Assembly: GCF_013368755.1 (NCBI RefSeq)
Contig: NC_049563.1
Coordinates: forward strand, 4,526,001 to 4,590,000
Reading direction: 5' to 3'
Length of the DNA: 64,000 bases
Source: Talaromyces rugulosus
Taxonomy: Eukaryota > Ascomycota > Eurotiomycetes > Eurotiales > Trichocomaceae
The translations under genes were made by a program, and so were the position numbers. Numbering within the stretch: the stretch's first letter is position 1; each line of letters opens with the position of its first letter. Under the pieces are notes generated by a model. It did not search any database, was not told the DNA's origin, and worked only from the letters and a program-made list of their open reading frames with translations. Shown piece by piece: positions 1 to 10,957 of this stretch.

Positions 1-1
1 G

Positions 2-679
2 TCGTACATGGCTGGTGGTAGTATACATGAACGGCTCCTGCTACGACAGACACGCGACGATCGCAGAGAGTTGACTGGAGTCACTGGAACCGAGCCTCGA
101 CATCTAGTAGAGCGCTGGCTGACAGAACTCTGCGGCGCTGTCTCCTGGCTCGAGTCCCTTCAGTATGTCCATGGCGACCTCCGCCCGCCCAATCTACTAC
201 TTGATGGTCAAGAGCACCTAAAACTCGCAGACTTTGACCGCGTGGCCCGTATTGGAACAGATGCAAACGCCGAAGCGCCTCCATGGGAGCGCGTTTTAGG
301 ACCCGAAGCTGGGGATGAAAGAGGTTCCTTTGGGAAATACGGCCCAAGGACAGAACAATTTGCCATTGGCTCGGTGCTTTATTGCCTAACTCGCAGCTAT
401 GAGCCTTATGAAATGGATACGTTTGAGGATCCTGCAGAAGTCGTTGGGATCATGCAACGCATGGAGTATCCGCCGTTGAGTGATGATGACTACTTGGATG
501 GCATTATTGGGAAATGTTGGCATAATCAATTCGCGCTTCTCAAGGATCTCTACGATGAGGTCAAGACATTGAACGCGGATGAGGCAACGCGAGAAAGCCT
601 TGTCACACCAGACGACTGTGTAAAAATCCGAAATGAGTGTCAAAGTTTTGTGGATGAAGGCTTACTGGTTCTGGAGTAG
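2..679 (+). CDS. Protein-kinase-like protein, 5' end outside the window
   Basis: The frame is open from base 2, so the gene starts upstream and only the C-terminal part is visible. Seen: a catalytic-loop sequence HGDLRPPN (HRD-type loop with HGD), about 13 residues later LADFDR where a kinase normally has DFG, then a plausible activation segment and an F-helix-like stretch (QFAIGSVLYCLTR). These are hallmarks of the protein kinase C-lobe. The DFG to DFD change and the short C-lobe after it resemble the divergent, fungus-expanded kinase-like proteins rather than a conserved signalling kinase. The metal-binding Asp is retained, so activity cannot be excluded. The N-lobe with its Gly loop and Lys is not in the window. 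Stop codon TAG at 677-679. No specific pathway can be assigned. Confidence 0.72.
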   Translation, partial: SYMAGGSIHERLLLRQTRDDRRELTGVTGTEPRHLVERWLTELCGAVSWLESLQYVHGDLRPPNLLLDGQEHLKLADFDRVARIGTDANAEAPPWERVLGPEAGDERGSFGKYGPRTEQFAIGSVLYCLTRSYEPYEMDTFEDPAEVVGIMQRMEYPPLSDDDYLDGIIGKCWHNQFALLKDLYDEVKTLNADEATRESLVTPDDCVKIRNECQSFVDEGLLVLE

Positions 680-2443
680 TTTGGTTTAGTGGTTTATTCA
701 AGGCGTACATGTAGAAAGCGCGCTGGGATGCTTGGGTTTGGAATTTTGTAGAACAATCACCAGTTGACAAGTTTCACCACAAGAAACTCGGATTAGTAGT
801 CAAATTCTATTAACTTGTTCTCGGTGGCTATGCTGTCAAATTCGGGCCAACATTGAACATTGAAGGTTTGACTATTTTTTCAGCTTTGCTGCAGACGCGT
901 ATTTGAGCATCTACAAAGTTGTCACCAAATGTACCGATTCAGCTAAACTTGGGTGTAGTTGATTTAAGTGTCAGATACTCAGCCTTGATTAATTTGGAAT
1001 TGATTCCAGACTATTAATATAAAAAAAAAAGAATAGATAAAATCCGCACTGCTTACTCAATAATACGCTCAGTCGATGCAGACTGATTCACCGATGAGAT
1101 CAGCGTTGCATGGCTGAGCACAGTCCAGTCAGCAGAAACCGCAGACCGCCTTGTATTTAGTTAGAATTTCTGTTGGGCCTTTTAGTCTCTCGAGTCTCAA
1201 GTCCCAGGATGCGTGAAAGGCTTGCTTGCAGGCTGCAGCAAGCCTGAACTTTAAAATTGGTGATGTGGCTAGACCGCTAGAACTGGGCTAATCACGATTC
1301 TTTACGTAGTGGGCAAGGATGTTGAGCCACACACACGTATGCTTTTTTTTTGTAACGTACGTACGGAGTACGTAGGTGGCAACACAATTATTGATAAAGT
1401 CGGGCTAATGACTGAACTGGTTTGACGTGGCGATGCTAGACTAATAGTAATGTACGGAGTAATTTGACTGCGTAATAATATATTCCGTTCCTAGTAACCT
1501 AATCGATTTAGGTGAGTGTCAGTAGTGTCAGCTTCGCTAACCCATCAAGGATTTCAGCTCGCAATTGTATCCGCAAAGGGAAAATGAAATGTTAAATACG
1601 TAGACAGCCGCGCCACGTTGCATAGTAACTATTATTCAAGCACTCCGTATGAACTTTGTGAAAATACTCAGGGATAACGCCAAGAGCGAAAAGTCTTGAT
1701 TTGTGGGGCCCGCTCATTTCCCTGCCGGGACCTGGGATCATCAGCATTATTGGTTGGCCGGTTACATTCTCTGATGGACACGTAGCGCCAGGCCGTCAAC
1801 AACAAGAATAATCATCCGTTGCCTGATTTCAGAGGAATAAAATCAGAAGAGAATAATGAAAAATTATACAAAGAATCATAAGTTGCCGCAGCCCGAAACA
1901 CAGCCCAAACAGACACAGCCCAATCATAGGCGCAATAAATCGCGCGCCACAGGGGCCACCCCTGATCGGGCCCACTTCTTCTAGCCCCACTAAATCCCGC
2001 GCTAACTTTACCTTATTATTGGACGAAAATGCACAGACCCACATCTATATGCACGCCTATTCGCACACTACAGCCACTACTTCCCCAGGAGTTTCCACGC
2101 TAATCCCAAATAGTCTGCTAAGCCACTGTCCCTCTCATCACATCAACACTTATCCCAACTTCTTTGTCACACCTCCAAGTCGCATCCTAGTCGCTCTCGC
2201 AGACTCATACATACATACAACTCTTGTCATCCGCCACAGCTCAATCACCTGCTTGGAAGTGTGACTGTTGAATCCAAGTGGCCAGGACAGTGACTTGTCG
2301 TACGTGCATGACTCCCTGCAAGTCATTGCAGAAATTGAAATCAAGGAAAAAAACTGACCGAGATTTACTGTCAAGCCAACTTTTATCTGCGCTTTATACA
2401 AATTCCAAAATTCTAGCGCGTCGCCATCATCTCTTTCTTCAAA
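680..2443. other. Intergenic, kinase 3' side and VCX1 promoter side
   Basis: There is no supportable gene here. Short open frames lack codon structure and splice partners. Visible features are A/T homopolymers near 1020 and 1343, two TACGGAGTA motifs (1362-1370, 1453-1461) and a variant at 1642-1649. The last 400 bases before the antiporter start are C/T-rich and contain the likely promoter and leader. Confidence 0.6.
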
Positions 2444-4480
2444 ATGCGTAAGTTGAGAGCCTTTTTTTCTTTTTGGGAATCCCCCTTTTGTTGAACTTTT
2501 TTTCTTCTTTCGCAAACAGATCGATACCGTTCCTGGGCGCGTCAGTCGGCGTGGTACGACAATGATGGAGAACCCAGTACCCACAACCCGTTCAAAAAGT
2601 TTCGTCCTAGCAAAAGACAGACCACCAATACCGCGCGTCAGCTAGAAATGGGAACCCTGAACCGGAGTGTGACAGAAGGTAATATTGAATCACCAGCCGA
2701 GACCCGCCGGCGCATGGAGCTGAGCGAAGGCGTGATACCTTTAGGACACCCAGACTCATGGGCGCAACCCTCAGGAACCCGGGAACTGGATTTTGGAGAA
2801 GCAGACAACGTCTCGGCCATGGCCAGCAGCCAGGACCCGATCAACCGTGGTCTCGACGATGAAAGCGAGAACCAACCCAGGCGCCGAAAGACCACCCCGA
2901 ACAGCGATGGGGAAACCTTGGCTGCTACGTACGAGAAGGATGATATCGAGGATGACGAAAACAAACCTCACTTTACCCTCGGAAGCCAGCTTAGAGCCAC
3001 CGTCTTTAATTCATGGGTCAATGTGCTGTTGATCTGTGTGCCTGTCGGAAGTATGTTTTTTGAACTGCCATTTTTTTTATTTTTTTTATTTTTCGTTTGC
3101 TGACCCGATTAGTCGCCCTCAACTATACCAATGTGGACAGGACTGCTGTGTTTGTTGTCAACTTTATTGGTATCATGTAAGTTTGATGTTACCATCAGCC
3201 GCGTTTATCAGAAACTCATTGTTACAGTCCTCTAGCCGCCATGCTTAGTTACGCCACGGAAGAAGTCGCCTTTCGGTAGGTTTTATATACACATGGATGC
3301 TTTCAAAATGCTAATGAAGTTGCAGCACCGGCGAAACCCTTGGTGGTCTCTTGAATGCCACATTTGGTAATGCTGTTGAACTGATTGTCGCCATTATTGC
3401 TCTGGTTGGAAGGGACGTGACTATTGTGCAGACCTCGTTGGTGGGCAGTATGCTGTCCAACTTGCTGCTGGTCATGGGCATGTGCTTTTTCTTCGGCGGA
3501 ATGAACCGCATTTCGCAGAACTTTAATGAGGTTGTTGCGCAGACGGCTGCTAGTCTGTTGGCTCTTGCAGTTGCCAGTCTGATTATCCCTACGGCGTTTC
3601 GGAAATGGGCTGCAGGGGGAGCGCAACATACTGATGAGCTTTCACGCGGTGGGTTTTTCTTTCTTTTTTTTTTGGGATAAACATACTGATGATGTGTAGG
3701 CACTAGTGTTATTTTGCTGTGCGTGTATGCCGCCTACCTTTTCTTCCAACTGAAGAGCCACGCGGAAATCTACAACAAGCCCAGCGAAAAGACAGAGAAA
3801 CGCAAGAAGAACCGCGTCGAGGGCGACACTCACAAGGGACTGGCCGCGATGGGTGGGCTGGGTGCCAGCGTCTCTGGCAATCCCGTCCAGCTCGAGGTCC
3901 AAGAACACGAAAAGGAAGAGGAGCCACAGCTTCACTTTTGGGTGGCCATTCTGACGCTGGTGATCTCGACTGTGCTGGTGGCCCTGTGCGCCGAATTCAT
4001 GGTTGACGCGATCGATGCGATCACAGAGAACGGCGGTATCTCGAAAACGTTTGTTGGTCTGATCCTGCTCCCAATTGTGGGCAATGCGGCGGAACACGCG
4101 ACGGCGGTGACGGTAGCTTGCAAGGACAAGATGGACTTGGCTATTGGCGTGGCTGTGGGTTCGAGTATGCAAATTGCGCTGCTCGTGCTTCCTCTGATTG
4201 TGGTTATTGGTTGGATTATGGGTGTTGACGACATGGTATGTAGTAGAGTGTTTATTATTTGCAGCTGTACTAACGAGGGATAGACTCTTGACTTTGGCGA
4301 CGGATTCCAAGTGACTGTTCTTTTTGTGTCGGTCTTGCTGGTGAGTTTTTTTTTTTTTTCCTGCTGTTCAATTCTGACAACCTCTAGGTGAACTATCTAA
4401 TCGCAGACGGCAAGTCACACTGGCTGGAGGGTGTGTTGTTGATGACACTGTACCTGATTATTGCCATTGCAGCCTGGTAA
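2444..4480 (+). CDS. vcx1: Vacuolar Ca2+/H+ antiporter, CAX family
   Basis: Exons: 2444-2447, 2520-3050, 3113-3176, 3228-3275, 3326-3648, 3700-4235, 4284-4340, 4388-4480; 551 aa. It exchanges cytosolic Ca2+ for vacuolar protons and helps reset Ca2+ after signalling. Both family repeats are visible: GNAVEL followed by IVAIIAL in the first half, and [10 protein letters not shown] followed by a [13 protein letters not shown] helix in the second. These are the two alpha-repeats carrying the ion-binding Glu residues. About 165 hydrophilic N-terminal residues precede the membrane part, making it longer than yeast Vcx1. A hydrophilic loop (KKNRVEGD to EEEPQ) separates the halves. The start is an ATG in a 4-nt coding exon, supported because it joins in frame to [10 protein letters not shown]. 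The TAA stop overlaps a GTAAGT donor; splicing to 4521 would instead give W-TDKVY and a stop at 4538. Family assignment is firm; the name vcx1 is by family. Confidence 0.9.
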
Positions 4481-6741
4481 GTTTGATAAATTTGACATGT
4501 GTTGAAATCGTGATGAATAGGACTGACAAGGTATACTAGGTTTTATGACTGATTATTCAATCTTTGACTTTTTCTTTTTCTTTTTTTTTTTTGATTCTTT
4601 TCCCCTTTAGTAATTCCTTTTATTTTATTTCTCTGAATCGCTTATATATAGACATGCTGTTGAGAATGATACCCCTTTTCAACTTTTTCCCATGTGGTCA
4701 ATCGATGTTGACATTCTTTGCTTTTTTTTTATGTTGTAATACTGGAAAAGCCATTTCATTTAAAGTGCATGACATCTGGAGTAAAGTAATGCATAAATGT
4801 AGGGCTCTCTCAACACGTGATCCAACTTGACACCCAGTGTCACCTACCACATGCAGACTGTCAGGCTTGGGCTCACCCGTCCTGGCGCGAGCTTGTCCAA
4901 TGTTGGATTTAATTAAATGGCCGACCGATTGGACAGTGCACACACCACAGCTCGGTTAGCAGGGGTGGTCTCGCCCAATTAACGGGCCATTGACGCGGAT
5001 ATGCTGCCGGCTAGGGAAATACAAAGGCTGTTGAAACGCTGTAATATTACGGAATCTTATATAGATATAGATATATAGATAGATATATATATATATATTC
5101 TCTCTCTATACATATGATAGATACTCGTGCCCGTATACTCCGTATGCATACGGTATGTACATGCAATCCGGGGATTAGTGTGGGGTTAGCTCTCCCCGGC
5201 CCAACACGGCGATTGGCCGAGTCGGGCCTCGGAGTCTCCAGGCATGACTCGCCAACACCCGGATTGATCCTACTTGCGAGTGGAAGTAAAGTTGCACGGT
5301 TGGGCAGTGCACCTGTGCACAGTTGGACAGAGATGTACGGAGTAGCTGTGGTAGGCAATTGAAAATAATATAAAAAAGAGGGGGGTGACGAAATCCTTAC
5401 CTAATGAATAACTCCCCAGCCCGAGAAAAGTCGTGATTAAGGTTTGCCGAAATCCCACGACTCGGGGCGTGCTGGTCGTCGGCCTCCCCGGTCGGATGCT
5501 TCCCCCGGTTATTGTTATTCATTACATTGCCGACGAACAGTAACCCAGAAAAACCAGAATAGAAAGACAGAGAGAAAGAAAAAGAAAGAAAAAAAGAAAA
5601 AATAGTAATGGAATCCCAGAAGACGAATAATGAGCAAAGACTCTCGGCATCTTGTCGTGTGCCTGAGCCGCCCGGTGTGGGGGAGAGAAAGCTGGGAATT
5701 TATCCGAAAGTCAGTGCCGCGTGCGTGTGCCAGGGCCAAGCCAAGGTTGCACTGGGAGTGAACCCAATAGCGACAGGCTTTTATTACCCGGTGGAGAGGA
5801 AGGGCTCTCTTATCACCGTTATTATTATTATGTACTGGCAAAAAGGAAATACCAGCAGGTAATACGACATGGTCATAAGCGGAGCCCCGGTTCATAAATC
5901 TCGACATGCCCCGCGAAACACTAAGGCGCTAAATGCAGGCTAAAGACCGCGGGCTTCGGGCCAATGACCGCCCTGGCGAACCCGATCCCGTCGCTTGAGC
6001 CGAGATTGTTAGTGACAATAATATAATACGGTGTGTAGGACGGGGGAAGAGACGAGTAAAAGGCTGGCACAAGGGCTTGTAGCACCTGTATGTTAGTGCA
6101 GCCATGTCGCATCGCAAGTAGCAATGTCGTAGTGTAGGAATGTAGGAATAATATCGCCGTCGGGCCTGGCTCGGCTACACCTCGGCCACCCGGTTGCAAT
6201 TCATGGTATCTTATTGACATATGCTTTGGCTAAAAGCCCCAAAGAAAAGGAGCCAAAACAGGTCATCCCGACCAGGTACTGCGTACTGACCGGTACCGCC
6301 CGGGGCTGGTTCCTTCCCGGCAAGTCGGGCACCTGTCCGCCCCCAGATGATCTCTGGCTCTTTCCCCAGCGCTAATTACTCCGGCCATGCTCCTCCTCCT
6401 TCCTCCTCGCTTCTCTTGCACTTCCTGTCCTCTTCCTCTTCCTTTTTCTCTCCCTCTTCTCTTCCTCTTGCTTCACTCCCCCCTTCCTTGCTGACAACCC
6501 CTGCTAGCTGATCGGTCTGTCGACTTGTCGGTGAGAAAGACAGAAAGAGAAGGGAAAGGAAAAAAAAAAAAATCCATGCTTCCCCGGATCCACCCCCGGC
6601 TTCAACTCCAACTCCAACTTCAACCGCGCCCACGCCAATTCCATCCACCACCGCCTGTCGCCGTCTCCGCCACCCATCTTCCACCGTGAATGTCTCGCTA
6701 CTCGAGAAAACGGAAGCAGGAGCATTCGTCACCGTCCTGAG
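4481..6741. other. Long intergenic region and leader of the Zn2Cys6 gene
   Basis: No gene is supported in 2.26 kb. Contents: T-rich 3' flank of the antiporter, a TA/GATA-type microsatellite at about 5058-5100, TACTCCGTA at 5136-5144 and TACGGAGTA at 5336-5344, an A/G-rich stretch near 5560-5605, and a pyrimidine tract at 6388-6485. The end carries three short upstream ORFs (listed separately). Open frames at 5608-5862 and 5921-6220 show no conserved motif. Confidence 0.6.
6387..6740 (+). promoter_or_regulatory. Three tandem upstream ORFs before the Zn2Cys6 start
   Basis: Reading the plus strand, ATG-initiated short frames lie at 6387-6494 (35 codons plus stop), 6576-6689 (37 codons) and 6690-6740 (16 codons). 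The second stop abuts the third ATG directly, and the third TGA ends one base before the main ATG at 6742. If the mRNA starts upstream of 6387, scanning ribosomes would meet all three, which would make translation of the regulator conditional. The transcript start is not known from sequence, so the role is inferred. Confidence 0.5.
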
Positions 6742-9672
6742 ATGCGGTCCAGCATAGCCTGCTCCCGGTGTCGCCGGAGCAAGATCAAATGCGTCAATGC
6801 AGGCATCGACACCACCTGTCGCGCCTGCGAATCCACCGGTCGAGACTGTGTCTATCCACCCCCGGCCGTAGGCGGCGCTGCTGCCAAGCGCGATCTCGCC
6901 GCTACCCTTGATGGCGAAGACCGTCCCGCGGCCGCAGACTGGGACAACAATAATAATCCTAAAAGGCAGCGCTCGCGCAAAGTCCTCAGCGCTTCAGCTG
7001 CCGCCGCCAAGGATGCCGCCAAGGCCAACGGCGACGTGCTCGAGTCGTCTATCCTGTCGCCCAAAGTATGGGAGACCCTTTTGGACCTGTTCCAAGCCCA
7101 CTTTGCCACTGTCTTGCCCTTTATACATCCGGCTACCTTTCTGAACCAGGCTCGCCAGCTTTCTGCCTCGCAACCCGATGGCCACGCCGACCATTCGGAG
7201 AGTCCCGTGCCCAAGCCCGAGGTGTCGCCCTTGATTCTCCTCGGTGTCTTGACTTTGACGGCGCGTTTCCATCCGCAGCTGGTCGCCTATCATTCTCCTC
7301 CGGCCCCGGCCAAGCCGTCTAACCCCTCGGTCGCTTCCGAGTATTATGCCTCTGCCCTGCGAAACCGCCTGGCCGGCTCTGATGGCATGGGAATCGCCAT
7401 TCCCGACCTCACCAGAGTCCAAGCACTCTTGATGTTGGCCTTGCATGAATGGGGCATGTGTCGCGGCAAGAGCGCCTGGGTGTACGTCGGAGTCGCTATT
7501 CGCCTGTCGCAAGCTATGGGCCTGCCATATGACCTGGAAAACGATACGCCATCGAACCGGTCGATTCCCTTCAAGGTCGAGGCTGACCATTTTGGCGTTT
7601 CGCGCCAGAGGGACCAACCAGACCAAAACCCCGACGATATCATCGTCCTAGAGACGAAGCGGCGAACATATTGGGCATGTTTCATCATGGATCGATGTCT
7701 GAGTAGCGGAAAGTACCGACCGCGCATGATCAACGTGCCCGATCTCGCCATTCAATTACCGAGCGACAACGCCTTTTCCTTTGGCGAACGCGTTCGGACA
7801 TCCCGTCTGAGCGACAGCCCAGCCCGTCGCCCGCCCAGCTTCGATGGCCCTGGTGTACAGATTCCTAGTCTGCGCCAGAGTGTGCCCTATAATACAGACG
7901 ACAAACTCCGCAATGGATCGACTGATACGAAAGCGTGGTCCCCGGTGGCAACACGCAACGACTCCGACCACGACATTGATCGGTGGGAGGTCGGAGCTGA
8001 AGAGTCGGTCTTGAGTCGTGTCATTCGCGTTATTCGTATCTGGGGTAGTATCGCCAAGTGGGCTTGTGCTGGAGGCCGACGGTTAGTCACTTTTATCATT
8101 TTCTTTTTTTGGAAATAATCTAACTTTGGTAGAAACGAAACATATGGACCATGGCAGGGTGAATCCCACTTTGCTGAGCTTAGGACCAGATTGGCCGAGT
8201 TTCAGGAAAGCCTTCCTAGAAAATTGCAGTATTCTCAGCGAAACACCGACGAGTACATCACCAACCAGAAGCATTCTCTGCCGGCCTATATGCTTATGCA
8301 TGTGGTGTATTTTCTCTCGTTGATTGTGCTCCACCGAGCCTACCTGCCTTTTCTTCCTCTCCGGTGCAGTGAACCTGTTGGTCCACTCGACGAGCCGACG
8401 TTTCCACGAGACAAGTATGCCGTCCCCGAGGGTTTCTGGCGGGATAGTACTAGGGAACTGTTCCGAGCGGCACGGCAAATGATGGATCTGGTAACCACCT
8501 GCCAGGGGAGAGGCATCCTAGTGGAGACTCCGCTCGTTGGATTCGCGGTTTACAATGCCGCTTTCATGGGAATCTACGCAGCCCATTTTAGCCACATGGA
8601 CGTTGATGGCTGCCTATCCAGTAAGCGCTCGTTATCGCCTGCCTCGGCCGGCACAATCGGCCACCCACAGCTACCAACACGGAAATCGCTCGATGTCCTA
8701 CGTGATATGCGACCGCGACTGGGCCTAGCCACTGGCTGGTTCCGCACCTTGAATCGACTGCACAGCTATTTTCTGAAAGTCAAAAAAGACTTCAAGTCTC
8801 CACGCAATGCCGACGGCGTTGACGGTATGAACGGCTTCAGACCCGTTCGCGAAGGTGGGCAGGGTGGAGGCCTCGAGGAGTTCAAGCTTCTTGAAAAGGT
8901 GTTTCTTGATTTTGGTGATATTGAAGACCGCATCCCCGAGGCAGTATGTCTCGAAGAAGATGGAACAGGGCAGGCAATTGCCATATCGGAACGAGGACAT
9001 GCCTTGAGTGACAACGGCAGCAACGCCGTCAAGAGCGAGTCTGGCGACTCCCAGATTGACGGTTTTGTCCAGCAAAGACGGGAATCCTGGGTTCCGGTGA
9101 ACAATTCCAACACAATACCACCCGGTGCTGACGTTGATCGTCCACGGGCCGAGATGGATCGCCGACCTAGCTTGCCTATGCCATCGCGAGGCCTGCCCTC
9201 TCAATCGCCATACTCTCTCCCTTCCATCCAACATCACAACTCCATTGCATCGACTACATCCCCCGGTCTGCCGTCTTTGACATCCACGGCAGCTTTTAGC
9301 TCTGCGCCTCCCAGCCAGCCTCTCTCCCAATACGCCCCGAACCGTCTGCAGCCGCTCAACTCATGGGTCACACCCCATCAGCAGGGGCCGCCTGCATCCT
9401 ACTCCTCTCACTCTCACTCTCTACCTCCTATCAACTCTACCACGTCCCACTCATTCCCGATGCTCCCGCCTCCCGGCTCCGTCTCTTACGGCGGCGCTTC
9501 GTCGACAAACCACGACGCAAGCGAATATCCCATGTGGTCCACCAGCCTCGGCGGAGACGATGTCGTCGCCTTTCTCGATGGCGGAAGCTTTGATCAATGG
9601 CAATCCATTTCCGACTCTGAAATCGGCTATCCAACCGGCTGGCTTAGCACAGTCTGGCACGACCTGACCTAG
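6742..9672 (+). CDS. Zn2Cys6 fungal transcription factor
   Basis: Exons 6742-8081 and 8133-9672; 959 aa. The N-terminus holds a complete zinc binuclear cluster: Cys 7, 10, 17, 26, 29 and 36 (CX2CX6CX8CX2CX6C) with basic RRSKIK between the second and third Cys. It binds DNA, usually as a dimer at CGG half-sites, in the nucleus. A fungal-specific transcription factor homology region follows (about residues 110-350) with the typical ALLMLALHEW, AIRLSQAMGL and ETKRRTYWACFIMDR segments. The C-terminal third is Ser/Pro/Gln-rich and low complexity, as expected for an activation region. The cluster starts at residue 7, which supports this ATG. The single 51-bp intron joins GGRR to NETYGPW in frame. 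I could not tie it to a named regulator, and no neighbouring catabolic or secondary metabolite genes hint at targets. Confidence 0.9.
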
Positions 9673-10957
9673 TCTTTTTTTTTGTTTCATTTTCAATGTT
9701 CACCTGTATTATTACCTTGTACTATGTTCTTTTTTTTTTAAATACTTTTTGACGAGTTACGATGCGCAAAGTGCTTGGGATTTTGGAACATTGGGAAACA
9801 CTGGTTTGTTTGTTTGTTTGGTCGAAAAAAAGTAGTTTCTTGTCAATGTTTATGTTATGGGTTAGGGGTTCAAAGTCTAGTGATACTCGTCTATAGTTAT
9901 CGTTATTCATTTCAGCGATTTTTTTCAATCTCTGTCTATGTCTGTATGTCTGTATGCCTGTATACAGAATACTTGCAAGCAGGACTTGCGATGATTTCAA
10001 AAGACTACATAGATAGATTATTCCGGGTGTCTTTTATACAATGCATGTATCAATTATACATGTATTGTCATTGGCTTATGAATGCATATACAGTCAAGAA
10101 TCGTGAAAATATCGCTGGTTTAGTTACATAGACTAAGTTTAGTTAGACTACAACAAGAATGCTACTACGCATTTTCATTCTATACCTTCTTCAATAATAC
10201 TGGCATCTTTTTTCTTAACAAAAAAGAGGGGAAAAAAAAAGTTAAGCAAGTAAAAGCATATTATCATTTCAATGCTAACATACAGGTCATCAACAACCCA
10301 TCATCATCATCATCATCATCAAAAAAAGAAAGAAACCAACTAATATAGATTGTTGTTCGTTTCCTGATGGGTCCACCTGATGGATAGATGGATTTTCACT
10401 TTACTTCAACTCTGGGAAAATAAATAACAGAGTAAGTAGGCAAATCAAACCCCCCCCTTTATTCCATCATATTAGCTAAATGCTAATAAACTTGCTCATT
10501 TTTTTTTCGTTTCTTTCTTTCTTTCTTCCGTATTCGACTTTGTCGTGTCTGTGTATTATTGTCTTTGTGGTTATCCACACATCTCGAGACCATCTCCACA
10601 TAAGATAATCACTGCTCTTCCTTTTTTTCTTTTCACGGCAATAAAAAAAAAAGAATAAGAATAAGAATAAAAAATAAAAGAATTTGTTATAAAACAATAG
10701 GCCAAAAAAAAAAGTTACAACACACAAACAAATCGTGACCGAGGAGGGCAAAAAGAGAAAGGGGGAAAAAAATTACAGACATGGGAATAGCTTTGCATAT
10801 TGCAATACACTAATAGGGGAAATCGTGTCGTTAAAACAAAACACACAGAAAAAAAGACAATGAAACTAGAGTGGGGAAAAAAAAATTGCCGAAGTTAGAG
10901 AGAAGACAGGTTATCAGTGGGAAGAAGGTCTAAAGTGTGAGTTGGACAAAAAAAAGT
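9673..10957. other. Intergenic between convergent 3' ends
   Basis: This is the 3' flank of the Zn2Cys6 gene and of the 4E-T-like gene, which converge. It is AT-rich with many A and T homopolymers, a CAT/ATC trinucleotide run near 10300-10320 and a CTTT run near 10510-10527. No coding pattern was found. Confidence 0.6.

Noticed and set aside
2150..2584. 144-residue minus-strand open frame before the antiporter
   Set aside because: Covers the antiporter promoter, first intron and exon 2 start; low-complexity Lys run from a T tract.
5608..6220. Open frames of 84 and 99 residues between the antiporter and the Zn2Cys6 gene
   Set aside because: No splice partners, no motif and composition like the surrounding intergenic DNA.
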